NCBI GenBank assembly: GCA_003993805.1
Contig: RSEF01000003.1
Coordinates: 65,420,057 to 65,484,056 of the forward strand
DNA: 64,000 nt
From: Himantopus leucocephalus
Lineage: Eukaryota > Chordata > Aves > Charadriiformes > Recurvirostridae
Reading direction: 5' to 3'
Shown piece after piece: positions 38,365-50,420 of this stretch (position 1 is the first letter of the stretch; each line of letters starts with the position of its first letter). The notes under the pieces were generated by a model. That model was given only the letters and a program-made list of their open reading frames with translations, searched no databases and was not told where the DNA came from. The position numbers were made by a program, and so were the translations under genes.

Positions 38365-39688
38365 TCATACGAACAATTCTCCCTCTCTTCCCTCCGAGAA
38401 CATTGTCATTCAGATGTAAGTGAATCAAGGCAGTTTTGTTGTCGCATAAACTGTAGCTCATTAAAGCACAAACAAAACTAGTTTTAGTTTTACACGAAGA
38501 AAGGGATTTATGGCTTGATGAGAAACAAATTGCCAAAAACCCCACTGCAAACTTGCAACCTAATTAAACGCCTTCTGTTACACATAGTATGAAAACTACC
38601 ACCACTGCTTTTTATGTCTATAAAACCACTCTTCCTTCTAACTGTTATTTACCTCCTGTTGACCAAGTGTAGAAAAATGCTAGCACGCACTCTCCATGAT
38701 TTCCATAAGCTCCCACAGACAGTATAGCTCTGTGTACTGCCAGTCCTGTGCTAGCTTGCAAAGAAACATATTTATACCCCCAAATAGAGAGGCTTTGTTT
38801 CTGGGTGGCACACACCTTTGACATTAAAAAAGCATTGTCAATAACTTAATTGCCTTATGTCAAGTGTAATACATACCCTCAAAGGTTAACGACATAGACC
38901 ATTTCCCTCATCCCAAAAGCTTACTAGAGAAGTAAAACTTCAGAAAGATGTCTCCCTTGAAACATTTGGCATTCATACAGTCAGATTAAGTAAGTATACA
39001 TAGAATGCTAAGCACCTCTTTAGTATTTCATTATCTCCCCGGCACACAGCACCATTGTATTGGATAAAACACTTAATCTTGCACTTTTTAATTTTGAAAG
39101 GAAGCATCCACTAAAATTTGAATTATTTAAAACAGAATGCCAAACATTTAAAAACAGACAAATTATTTCAACTGTACATGAAGTTGCAAAGTACTGAAGT
39201 CTCTCAGTGAGCCAGAAAATAGAAAAATAAGAGAAATACACTCTTGCAGTCAAAGCAATAGAAGTCTTGATGCTTTTCAAGATCCTGCACGTAAAGTAAA
39301 ATTCTGACCACTTCAATAGCAAATTTTCACTCAGTATTTGTCTGCTAGCACATCACCAAGTCTTTCAGGAAGCCTCCTTCCACAAGAGTCATAATAATTA
39401 ACCATAGCGTTCAAGGCAAAACACAGGGAAGCACTTCACAAATTTCAAAAGTCCTTAGCAGACTTCAAGCACCTATTATCCAAATGTTATATCCAATTAT
39501 CCATATCCAATTGTGTTTTCATACCTGGAAAACAAACATCAGCTTAGCTATGAGACAGAAATTTTGGTAAACTAAGACTAGGCAGGAGACACTGACTTAG
39601 GGTAGGCATCATAAAATTGACTGGGGACCATTAGAGAAGGGAAAGACAACATTGGTAACAAATGGCAACAAAGAAATCCTATTTGTTG

Positions 39689-39708
39689 TTGTTCTCTGAG
39701 GTTAGGTT
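39689..39708 (+). repeat. 20-bp direct repeat, copy 1
   Basis: ttgttctctgaggttaggtt, identical to 40430-40449. The bases on either side differ (gttg before and aagtg after here), so exactly 20 bases are shared. Confidence 0.9.
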
Positions 39709-39956
39709 AAGTGTCCAGACAGAAGAAGAGTTCTCCAAACTTCTCCTCCTGGCAGCAGTATCATAACTCTCCCAAGTATTAAAAGACCTTCTGAAGGGAA
39801 TAAACATGACCTTTTTTTAAGACAAAGTCAAATGCATGCACCATGACAAAACTGACTTGGTAACCTGATGGGAGTCAATCTAGTAACACTTACTGGCTCA
39901 GAAAGGCCACCAGAGAAGGTTGCCTTTACTCTGAAAGTTTAAACTGTCGGTAGGAC

Positions 39957-39990
39957 AAAAAGAAAACAAAATAAAACAAAACAAAAAAAA
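39957..39990 (+). repeat. (AAAAC)n-like low complexity
   Basis: Imperfect aaaac/aaaat units followed by A8. Simple repeat, lying between the two copies of the 20-bp direct repeat. Confidence 0.85.
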
Positions 39991-40429
39991 CCCAACACGA
40001 CAGCTAAGCAGAGCATAGACTCTTCCAAGAAGCAGTCAAAATCGTCTTCCAGTAATCTGGTGGAAAAATAACATGACAAGTGTGACAAAAACATGTGAAT
40101 TTACACTCTGAAAGCAAATCCTCACATGAAATACTGTCCAGATACAAGGCTGCTTTACATTACCTTCTGAGAAGTCTGAATTTACATCACAGATGTAGCT
40201 TCATCAAGACTTTCTAACACCGAATTTTTCATACACATTACAGGTTGCTCATGCGACTGAATTTATTTTTTTTAAAGCCACACACCATCCCCCTCTGCTA
40301 TCACCACCACACTTACTTCTTCACACCTTACATATCAGGAAGTAAAGCTCCTGTAGAGTTGGTTTATCCAAGCACACGAAGAAGATAAAAGAGAGATTAC
40401 AAGCATCTAGAAACAACGTGTGTTAATGA

Positions 40430-40449
40430 TTGTTCTCTGAGGTTAGGTT
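40430..40449 (+). repeat. 20-bp direct repeat, copy 2
   Basis: Identical to 39689-39708. The spacing between starts is 741 bases. No element termini are recognised just inside either copy. Confidence 0.9.
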
Positions 40450-43400
40450 GAAACACAGTGAAAAAATTCACCCTGTACTCTAAAAAATACTCCATGTCTG
40501 CATATTCTGGGTACAAGAGGACAACCATAAGCCTTCTTATATACACCATTTTATATTTCTACATCTATAACTACCACATAAACTCACACTATTTTTCTAC
40601 CCCTATTTCCAAACCTTCACAAAGAACTTTAAAGATACTTTATCCAGGTTAGTTTCTGTCTTACAGACCTCCTTCCCAAACCATTTCCTTGGTAGACCAC
40701 AAAGGCAATGCCATTTTGTATTTGATTATGGAACTATCCAACTGTTTTTAAACCCCTGTTTTCAAATAACCTCTGTTTCACAGCAGAAATAATTAGGGGT
40801 ACTGCTGCTACCCCCTAAGCAGAATCGGGCACAACGAGTACAGTCTGAGGCCTTCCCCTCATCTCTTGCTGCTGCTGTTCCTCAATAACTCCCCTTCAAC
40901 TTTATGCTACATTACAAGGAGGAAAATAGTTCGCAGTGCTTCTGTTCCTGCTTCCTTGACTATCCGTTAAATCCTGTTTCAACATAAATTAAGCACTGGG
41001 TTCTTTCCACATGTCCTGCAGCATACACTGAGTCCACAGTTGCTACAGTCATTGGCATGCTTGGAGTTCATGCCCTACCTTATCCTGTGACAACTTGTTC
41101 AAATACCTGTACCTTTAGCTATACAAGGAAGTTGGAAACAAAGTGCTGCTAAGAAGGTGGGAGATTAAAAAAAAAAAAAATGTAATTTACTATTCATTTT
41201 CTTTTTAGCTGGGCAAAGTATAGCAGAATCCAAGTTGTTCTGATCCACAATAAGAGTTACCAAAAATACACAGAATGCAGTGCTTGGCAGATGCTGCTCT
41301 TTCCCACTACAGCGCCTCTCAGCCTTTCAGGCCGCAAAAGACGGCTAGAAAGCCTTACACTTTTTTTATTCAAGCCTACCTCGTGAGAAAAACACTGTTG
41401 ACTTGCACTTCCCTGATGCCTAAATACTGAAAGCAAACCCAGTCAGCGCAATCAGAACTCTCCAAAACAGAAATCGCCACATACCTTTAAAAAGATCGGG
41501 CACAACCTAATCCCCTTGTGTTCAGTAATTGCTAGAAGAACAGTCAGACATCAAATGCAGCAAAGTACAATCACCTCTTAATAAGCATGGAAACATTCAG
41601 AATTTCTACCTGAATTGGCCTTTTTCTCTTCCAAAATGACAGCAAAACAAAGAACACTGTATCTACAGTACTACCTTCATAGTCTTACAGGTCTAAACAC
41701 CTGTAATAACTTCTTTTTGCCCAAAGTATAACTTCAGGTGTGACAGTTAGCCAGAATACTTTAAAATTTGAAAAGTTGTGATTCTAAGAGCCTCAGTTTA
41801 TCCACAAAGTCTGAGACTGACATTTTGGGGCAATAAGATCTTCTGTATGTTAAATCATCTCAATAAAAAAAAAAAAAAGAATAAATTGATGCTTTAGAAG
41901 CTGTTTTAAAATATTTAGAACCAGACTCTGATCTGAGTGATTTTGGTTCATTGGTGGTATCCCATGATACCAGTGCAGCTCCTAAACACAAGATATTACT
42001 TTTTAATAGCTCCATTAAACATGTTTCAAGATACAAAACAATTTTGTGAGGCCTCAGGGAATGAAAAAAGAAAGGGAAATTATGCTATGTGTGAGTCAAT
42101 TATGCTATCTGTGAGTCAACGCTAGCTCCTCTTCACTCTCTAAATATCTACACAGAAGACTGTTTCATAACTGCATTCTGCCTCGGACTTTTTGACAGCA
42201 CATAAGCATTAATTATTTCCTCCTCCTAGACTGGAAAGGAAAAAACTAGAGAAATACCATCTAGGTTTTAATAGATCATGGTAGGTGGTATATGAAAAAC
42301 ATACTATGTATTCGAACAATAATAATTTAATTTATGATAAAAGTGTATTGTAAGGTTGGACATCGCATTATCCACTAGCATCCAAACGGTTTTGTTTATG
42401 CAAGCAGCATTTTAAATCATAATTTAATATTCCCAGTTGCAAGAGAAACAGCGAGATTCATTCATTTGTTCTTTAAAACCAAATCAACATGGGAACTCTG
42501 AGACGAAAGCTCCACGTGTGATCGTGCTAATACAGCTTCTGGGAAGAGACTACTTACAAAATCAAGAGGATGATTCAGCCCCTCTTTGTGTAATTGTGCT
42601 TTCATTCTTTTGCAATTGAACATAAATTTGGATTAACCATTCCAGCATTTTACATTATCTCATTTTCCATGTCAAGCGTTAATGACTTTTGGTCTACTGA
42701 ACCAGGCCCCATAAACAGTTGTGATCTCAAAGTGAAAAGCCCGATATTCCATTACCTGTACCATAAAGTTTTCATGAAAATGCACTGTAAACAAATGTCA
42801 CAGAAATTCACAATAGTTTTGTCTAGTTGCTTTTGTCTATTGAAAGTCAGTCTCAAATTTATACAAAGTAGCTTTCTATACCCCGGGCTTACATCCATGA
42901 TTACTTAAAAACTACCTTCTGAAGAGTTTGACAATATTCGAAGCAAGATGGCGAGTATCATCACATTTATCTATATTTAATATGAGAATTCAATATCCCA
43001 ATCCTCTTGCAATAGTTATTACAGAGAAACCATAAAGTACAAGCAAGAATAAGTAGCCTCATTAACAATTAATCAATTTTACTTAGCAATCCCACAAGAG
43101 CAAATAACTGACTGTCAAGCTAAGCATCACATACCAGTTCTCCTTTGAAACTATGTGGCAAAAGTGAAATAACTGCAGTCTACACAAACAGGAGGTTCTG
43201 CCTCCAAAGCTGTTTTCCGAGACTATTTGTCTTATTCCTCAAACACTTCCCCAGTTTCCCTGAAGCCACAAAACTGAAATGCAATCAGATAAATTTAGAC
43301 AATATTTTGTGTGCTCTCAGACCATGAATAAATCTATTAAAATCCCTACATCTACCACTTCCGATTCCCAGTTTGCAATACTCACTTATCCTGAGCACAA

Positions 43401-43954
43401 AATGCCCTAATGGAAATAACACAGGCTAAACTTAAAAATAACTACAGATCTGAATAATTAAACTGCCTATTTTATCAGAAAAGTGCCAATATATTTTTTA
43501 GTTTCTGTGTGATATGGCTGCTTAAATGCTTATTAATTTCAGATGTGATTGAAATATATCAGTATTTACAACTATCCTATACACCCTTGCAACTTGGCAT
43601 TTAAACCGATGATAATGGCATCCCTCCCTCTAGGAGGCCTGCAACCAATCTGTCAAGCATATCCTATTTCAGCAAATCTTTCTAACCAAGCAAATACAAA
43701 ACTCTCAATTAGGTGATCTGCCAGCATATCTTCTACTGCATTAGTTGCCAAATTTGAATAAAAGGAAAACAACACTGACAAGCATTCAAGCCTGTTGAGA
43801 TCTATACTAAAGCTGCATTTCTCTATACAAGGCCTACACTTTAGTTCTGGTGAAGCCAACGAGCATGAACAGGTACTGTCCCTGAAAAACTGGCCCAGCC
43901 CTCAGACCTTTATCCCTCCATTGGCATCAGAGAAACAATACAAATGAACCTGAC
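40450..43954. other. Non-coding sequence with 20-bp tandem duplication
   Basis: No gene is recognised. A13 lies at 41168-41180, A14 near 41865-41878, and a short tandem duplication at 42079-42118. Open frames are below 105 codons and domain-free. Confidence 0.65.
42079..42118 (+). repeat. Tandem duplication, 20-bp unit, two copies
   Basis: The unit attatgctatgtgtgagtca is followed by the same unit with one change (g to c at the eleventh base). It looks like a recent slippage or duplication. Confidence 0.9.
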
Positions 43955-44267
43955 AGCATGGAAACCGTGCTAAGGCACATGGAAAATAAGGAGGTGATTG
44001 GTGACAGCACACATGGCTTCACTAAGGCAAATTGCCCCTGACAAAATTTAGTGGCCTTCTATGATGGCATTACAGCCTTGGTGGATAAGGGAAGAGCAAC
44101 TGACATCATCTACTTGGACCTGTGCAAAGCATTTGTCACTGTCCCACGTGACATCCTGGTCTCTAAATTAGAGAGACATGGATTAAGAGCAGCCCTGAGG
44201 AGAAGCATTTGGGGGTGCTGACTGATGAGAAGCTCAACATGAGTCAGCAATGTGTGCTTGCAGCCCA
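43955..44267 (+). mobile_element. CR1 LINE reverse-transcriptase fragment, degenerate
   Basis: The plus strand matches the CR1 open reading frame: 'gcatggcttcac'-like words, 'ggtggataagggaagagc' and 'atctacttggacctgtgcaa', translating to the palm-domain block [17 protein letters not shown]. In the motif where active copies have a second conserved Asp after KAF, this copy has Val. At about 44190 the sequence jumps from the 'agagagacatggatt' region to the later 'gagcagccctgaggagaag' and 'ctgatgagaagctcaacatg' block, so a few hundred bases of the usual order are missing. The copy ends at an assembly gap. It is non-functional; the left border is approximate. Confidence 0.92.
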
Positions 44268-44367
44268 NNNNNNNNNNNNNNNNNNNNNNNNNNNNNNNNN
44301 NNNNNNNNNNNNNNNNNNNNNNNNNNNNNNNNNNNNNNNNNNNNNNNNNNNNNNNNNNNNNNNNNNN
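44268..44367. other. Assembly gap, 100 N
   Basis: Exactly 100 N, the usual placeholder for a gap of unknown size. It begins inside a CR1 and ends in AC-rich low-complexity sequence, so the rest of the CR1 3' part is probably missing here. Confidence 0.95.
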
Positions 44368-44412
44368 AAACAAACAACAACACAAAACCACACAACACAA
44401 AAAAACACCAAT
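44368..44412 (+). repeat. A/C-rich low complexity at gap edge
   Basis: Sequence almost free of G and T (caaacaacaacacaaaacca-type). It shows no relation to the CR1 on the other side of the gap. Confidence 0.8.
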
Positions 44413-47400
44413 CTTTGAGGAAGTTTAAACATTATTTTTTTAAAGCTTCTTTTGCTTCCCCCGTAGAGGAGGAGAAAAGGCTTGGGGAGAAGCTATCGTG
44501 CTGAGGATACGCAGGGATTAAGAAGAGTACTGATTCCCAACAGCGTGGCGATGAGACGAAGCGCACGACCACAAGAGTCTCCCCCAGATTGCCTTAGTTT
44601 TTACTGAAATGGGAAACAATAAATCAGCTTCGCTTGTGTCAAAAAACCCACCAAGTACCTGCAAAATTCCAGCTCCACGGCAGGCCTAACGGCCTAAGCT
44701 GGGGATGGAGAGCTCACCTGGACATTTGCCCATCTGCCAACTCTTCTTGCCACCCACCTTCCTGCCACCCGCCCTTACATAAGGGCCCCCGAAAAGGGTC
44801 TTCATGGGCTGCACTACCAAGAGAAGAAATCATACAGTGACAACCTCTACAGGTTTCAGTTGACTTCATGGCTACACGAGCTCATCTGGCAGAAAGTTTA
44901 AACCTCGCTGTAGCAGGCAACGTCTCCCCCGTCCACCATTCAGATAGGTCCCAGCTAGTTGGAAACAGACCTTCTGGAAACACGAGAAATCCCTTCAGGC
45001 CCACGCTCAAATGGTTAGAGAAGCCTTTGCTTCTGTGCAAGGTGAGGAGAACCAAAGCGTCCCCCTCAAAGTCTTTTCTTAAGGCTTCTTCTCCAATGCT
45101 TTTTAATCATTTTACTTCCTTGCACTTGGTCACTGATTATTGACAAAAGGGATGTGCTTCTGCAAATAATCCAGACACAGCTTTAAAGCAAAGTATTGCA
45201 TATACGAAGCTTGAAATTTCAAGAGGAACGAAAGGCCGGAGTCAGAAAATTAACAGATGAAATTGTATGCACCATGTACAAAAACCAAGAACATAACTTT
45301 TCCGATACATTTCTTGTGGTTGTACCTAATCGTACTTAAGACTACCGCCCAAGGTTTTATGTCAACAGAAAGAAGATAGAATTCACATGTGCAACACCTG
45401 TGAAATCACACTATTTAAACATCTGGCAAAACATATTTATTTTGTGGTTTTATTTCAAGTTAATGTTGCATTTATAATTAGTGCACATACAATTACATGA
45501 AAAAGCTGTTTTCCTAAAAAAAAAAAAATTAACTGCTACTCTCACAAAAAAAACCCCAACTTTTGGAATTTATAAACATCGCTTACGAGCATCTGAAATT
45601 GTCTGATGTTTTCTACCACCTCCAACATAGCCTGCTTATAGAAACAGATCTTATAACAACATTGCATGTAAAATAAAATGTGACCAACTTTGTTTGTTAG
45701 AACAATTTACATGCACTTGCGTGACACCACGCTATGAGCAACCCAACTCCACATTCCTGTCCAAACAAATCTAATCTCTTCCTTACAACAAGCGCTCCAG
45801 AGCCTTCAAGTTGATTTTACCCGAGAGTATTTCTGGACTATCTTTGGAATGTTTGGGGGGGATGGTGGGGGGAAGGGACCAAGAGGGAGTGGAAGAAACA
45901 CCAGCAAGTAATAAGCGAATACGGATGGAAGTCAAACCTTACTTTGGGTGTTGACCAAAAAAATTATGCCATTCCTTATAAATCACTGCTTGGCTAACAC
46001 TGACCTTCACTAAAATGTTTACAAAGTTAATGCTGTCCTGTAGATTCAACCTCTATGAAAAATGGCACTTTCGCCTCCTCTACTAACTTAAGTTATTCCA
46101 TTCATATGTGCTTGTGCATTGGATCATAAATTATGGGCTCATAACCTGCTATATGTCCAGCTTTCCTATTTACCAGAAAAATTGCTACTTTATAATGGGC
46201 AAGTAGAGGTTTGCTACTAGGCTTTGATTTAAAAAAAAACTTTGAAAATAAAATCAGGCATTTCTTCTCAACTCAGATGCAGATTATACCTTTTTTCCTG
46301 CTTGCACACTTTTACCTCCTTGATTCAAGCTGCTGCTCCACAGCTTGCCTTGTGTCTTAGATCATAAGCTTTTTAAAGAAGGGAAATTAGACTCATTTTT
46401 TGTGTAAGAAAGAGCCATTCACATTTACAGCTCTATAGAAACAACAAACAGCATGCATACAAATTCCCTCACAAATTGCTTTTTTAGAAACGTTCAAAAG
46501 TTTAAACAAGTTACAAGTTTCAATCTGTGCCAAAACTTAGTAGTAATGTAGTTCAGGTTCACTCTTTGCTGTCACCACCGCTCATAGTTGAAGTCCTCAG
46601 ACTTTGTACTACTGCTCAGAAGTTACAAAACTTGGTCACTTGAAAACTTGCTCCATTGTCTGCAAGAACAGAAGTCAAATGGAGGAGTCAAAAGATATAA
46701 AAATCAAGAAGAACATAAAGAGCATTTTCTCAAAGGGTTTCTTCCACAAATAAACTGTAGCACTCAGTGAAGAGGAAGATTACATCTTTAGTGGTCTTGG
46801 TTAGAGGTTTTCCCACTGCAGACCCAAAGGAGAGAATGACTCTGCCTGCGATGAAGCACAGCACCAGCCCATTAATCAGAATTAGGTATTTTAAAGTTAC
46901 TACTTTTCAAAAAAGATGAATTGCCATTCCTCTAAATTCCAGATTTTGTTGGTAACCATGGCTTGTAAGCACCTGCTATTTCATGTTTTTTATTACCTCC
47001 AACACAAAGACTTTGCATTTGTAACGTGTGAGATTACAAAATGCATTTGTGTAATGTAAAGTGTGATCAACTTTATTTCTTTTTTTCTGACGTGCATTCT
47101 GCCACTCATTTGCAGATACGCTCTGAGAGAAGGTATTAAATCCCACAAACTTTATTTAAAAACAAGGAGGTTATAACAGCAAATTTCATAGCTTTCATAA
47201 AGCATTCAGCTGTTATATTGATGGCCATGGGAATATTATAAATAATGTAAGTAAATCCTACTGGTCTCATCATCCTTCCATGACTTGATCAAAGGGATCT
47301 ACATAGATTTAATGACCAACAAAAATTAATTAAACAGGAAGGCTGAGAAAAGGCAGACATCTATTCTGAGATCTCCCAGAAGCATTAAAGTAATACCTTA

Positions 47401-48045
47401 CTTCAGAGTAGCAGACAATATTGTAGAACTTGACTCTTACAAGATCTAGTACCAACTTTGACCTTTCAACAAGATTCAAGATGAGGACAGTAAAAAATTG
47501 TACCTCTAGAAGTAATTTTGTAGCCAAGTGTTAGTTAAGAACATCGTATTTAAAATGCCTGCAGCTCTACCTACCCAGACACTGACCTCACCGTCTTCAC
47601 AGCCCCTTTGCAACCATTGCCGAAGATCAGAGATCCCATTTGCTTAGGAGTCTGACTGGTAGAACAGTTGATGTTCCAATTAACACTGAGTTAACTAACT
47701 TGAAGTTAGTCTTCAGTGTGTATTATAAGGACTAAACAGCAGCCAAGTGCTGTGTCTTTAGACAATTATGGGCAAAACCATATTTAACATCACATGAATA
47801 TACTATTGCCAATGTGGAACAGACTGTCACAAACTCAACTAACACCTCTCAGACACGTCACAGTGCTCCCTGTCCCTCCTATCAAGACAGCCAAAATCCA
47901 GACTGTACTGACAAGCAAAGCAACCTCTCTAAGCTACTTTTATCTCTTCCCGGAGAACCCCTTTATTTTCCGTAACAGCAAATTGGAGATGAATGACTCA
48001 ACCATGAGAATAAGTCAACACCACGGATTCTAGTTTGCCTGCACA
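44413..48045. other. Non-coding sequence; CpG-dense patch at 44457-44580
   Basis: No gene is recognised. Five CpG fall within about 30 bases near 44542-44569, with further ones at 44461, 44497 and 44509, unusual for this window. An aataaatcagcttcgcttgt stretch at 44619-44638 resembles a polyadenylation signal followed by an LTR-like R/U5, but no LTR boundaries are found. A12 lies near 45517 and a G-rich tract at 45855-45895. Open frames are short. Confidence 0.6.
45855..45895 (+). repeat. G-rich low-complexity tract
   Basis: Several runs of three to seven G with short purine/t loops (ggggggg, ggtgggggg, ggg, ggg). Compatible with a G-quadruplex. Confidence 0.8.
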
Positions 48046-48077
48046 AAACAGAACGATAATATGATATCGTTCTGTTT
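48046..48077. repeat. 13-bp perfect inverted repeat, 6-base loop
   Basis: Left arm aaacagaacgata (48046-48058), loop atatga, right arm tatcgttctgttt (48065-48077), perfectly complementary. It contains one CpG per arm. No neighbouring gene explains it. Confidence 0.9.
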
Positions 48078-50103
48078 GTCCTAGATATAGCCAACACCAC
48101 TTAAACAACACAAAAAAAGTGAAAAGAGTTTCAAATCTGTATCTTTGGCTCCACTTTCCTGTTTGCAATGAGATCACTGGGAAGTTTCTGTACAAGGATT
48201 CTTTTCTAAAGGCCCTTGAAGAGCAAAATCTGATTCTGAGCTTAGGCATAAGAACACACAATGCTAAAATTTAGGTGGTTAAGTCAGGAAAAAACATATT
48301 AAAATAATAATGTTTTCTAGGAGTAGCTTATCGAAATCAGAGACTTGTGTATTTATATCACCAAGTTCAGTACTGAGTATGACACAAGTTATTTTCTGAC
48401 TAGTTTTCTACAAAGTAAACTTTAAAGGCCACAGCAGCCACTGACAAATGGCTTTTTAATGTAAAAAAATAAATAAGTAAAATAAACAACAACAAAAGCC
48501 CCTGCAGCTCTAGTAAATGCAAACGTGGTAGCATGTTAATGGGTAATACTGCTGCTGGTAATGCAAAGAGGCTGTATCGAGCATTCCCTAACCATGGATT
48601 CCTGCTAATAGGACTATCAAGATTACTTTAGTTAGTATCACTTGTCCGCTTCAAATCCCTTCCAAAAAACAAAATGTCACAGATAAAAAAATCCTACAGC
48701 TAGAGACAGTCGTACTTTTTGTACTGTGCAGTTAGTAAACTCTGGGGTTTTAATTGCTTAACACTATCCCCCCTTGATCACTCCAAGAAAAATATAGATC
48801 GTCCAAAGTGTTATAGTTACAACAACCTGGTTTGCATCTACATCAAATCGTACACAGAACCCATAAAATTAAGTTGTGATTAGAAAAGACAGACTATACC
48901 TCCACACAATATTGTCAGGACCAACAATTCAGAAAACAGAGCCTTGAAACCACAATAAAAAGAATAAATCTGCAGACAATAAATGTTGATCATTTGCATC
49001 TTTAAAGCCACCTAATAATACTACACCTGTAATTACAGCGGAAGGATATAATTAGGATGATTTATGTAGAATAGGTAGCATTTTCAGTCTTTTATGAAGA
49101 AGGTACTAACCTACAATGGCAAACTATAGATCAGCTTTTACAAAAACATTCTCTGGTTTCAAATTCCTCAACAGAAATCACTGTAGAAACCTTCAGATGG
49201 GACTAACGCCATCCAGAGCGATCTCAAAGTTACCTTGAGTAAAAAAAATGAAATTGTTTCACTTCAACTATTTCATTAGCCTGCCCTTTTCAAGTCTTCC
49301 AGCATGAAATTAGTAACATCAGTACCAGACTGCCTCCCTATTTGCCTAACACTAAAGGATTACTTAAGAAAAAAAAAAAAGTGCAATAGGAAAAACCCAT
49401 CCAACATGCTGGCGTACTAACTATAGCGTGTTCATGTTTATAAAAAGGTTTCCACACACTATCCAAGGAAATTTACAAACAGCCTCACTGCTAAATAATT
49501 TATAACAGGGGAAGCACACATTTTAAGCTGAGTCCAGAAAGGGACATAGGTTTGATTACCAATTCTGACCTTTCACCACTTTAAACACAGGAGAAAAATA
49601 ACATCACAACTACAAGCATGCAAAACCCTTTAAGGTAACATTATAGCCTGTTGGAGCAGTTAAAAACAGGTATTAATAAGTGTCAAAGAGGTCACAGGAG
49701 ACATAACGCAGGAGCTAGGGGAGCTTTTCATAGCGGAGGCTTACAGAGGGTACTGGCATGTGAGCTGGTCAAGCCAGCATACGGCCGAATATCGGAGCAC
49801 ACAATTTTTTGGAGTACATCTAGGACTGGTTGCAAAGAGCAGCGTACAGTGTTTCAGGATGAAATAAGTGGCATCCTTCCCCCAGAAGCTGACAGAGGAT
49901 TCTGGAGGATCTCCAATATTTTAGCTGCAGCTGTAATGGTGGGCACTTCACCCTTGCTAACCAACAGCAGGCGGTCAACCCAAGCTAAAGCAATACACAC
50001 AGCCTTAACTCTGAAGCCCTAAAAAGCTACCCAGCCATGTTTGATGGGTAAAAAAATCAGAAGGGTTGTCAGTAAACAGAAGAGCAGATAAAGGGAAAAC
50101 CTA
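48078..50103. other. Non-coding unique sequence
   Basis: No gene is recognised. A12 lies near 49369-49380. A 123-codon plus frame at 49651-50022 has no domain I know and is taken as chance. Confidence 0.65.
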
Positions 50104-50420
50104 GGCGCACAACTGGACATGCTCCACCCTGACACAGTGGCCGTGCTGACCTTGGCTTCCAGCCTTTGTGCCAGTATTTGTGCTCACCTGAGCCGCAAAG
50201 CCAGGGATCCGGAGCTCGACCCCGCACTCCCAGGATTACCGCTGGCCCCGCTGCCTCCCCGTAGCACAGCTCTGCTGCTGGCCCTCCCTTCCACCTGCGT
50301 GGCACCTCAGGGAATAGTTTCCTGCTGGATTATCAGGCTGGACTGGCAAACCAGGAACAGGCAGGTTCATGCCAAGGAAAGGAGAAGAGAGGCACTGGGG
50401 AAGCGCCAATTCAGGTCAGC
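50104..50420. promoter_or_regulatory. Small CpG-enriched patch, possible regulatory element
   Basis: In 50101-50300 I hand-count 79 C, 49 G and 10 CpG: 64% G+C and an observed/expected CpG ratio near 0.5, against about 40% G+C in the sampled window. The patch is short and below the usual island threshold of 0.6. A TATA box or transcription start cannot be assigned. A 146-codon plus frame (50119-50559) and a 78-codon minus frame (50069-50305) overlap here and are most likely consequences of the high G+C. A small alternative promoter, an enhancer or an old G+C-rich insertion are all possible. Confidence 0.3.

Larger units (their letters stand above)
36163..39688. other. Non-coding sequence with simple repeats
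   Basis: No gene is recognised. (GTTTT)n-like sequence lies at 36954-37004 and (AAAAT)n-like sequence at 38333-38364. Open frames are short and domain-free. A minus frame of 115 codons at 38198-38545 reads through the A-rich repeat as F and I residues and is an artefact of it. Confidence 0.65.
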
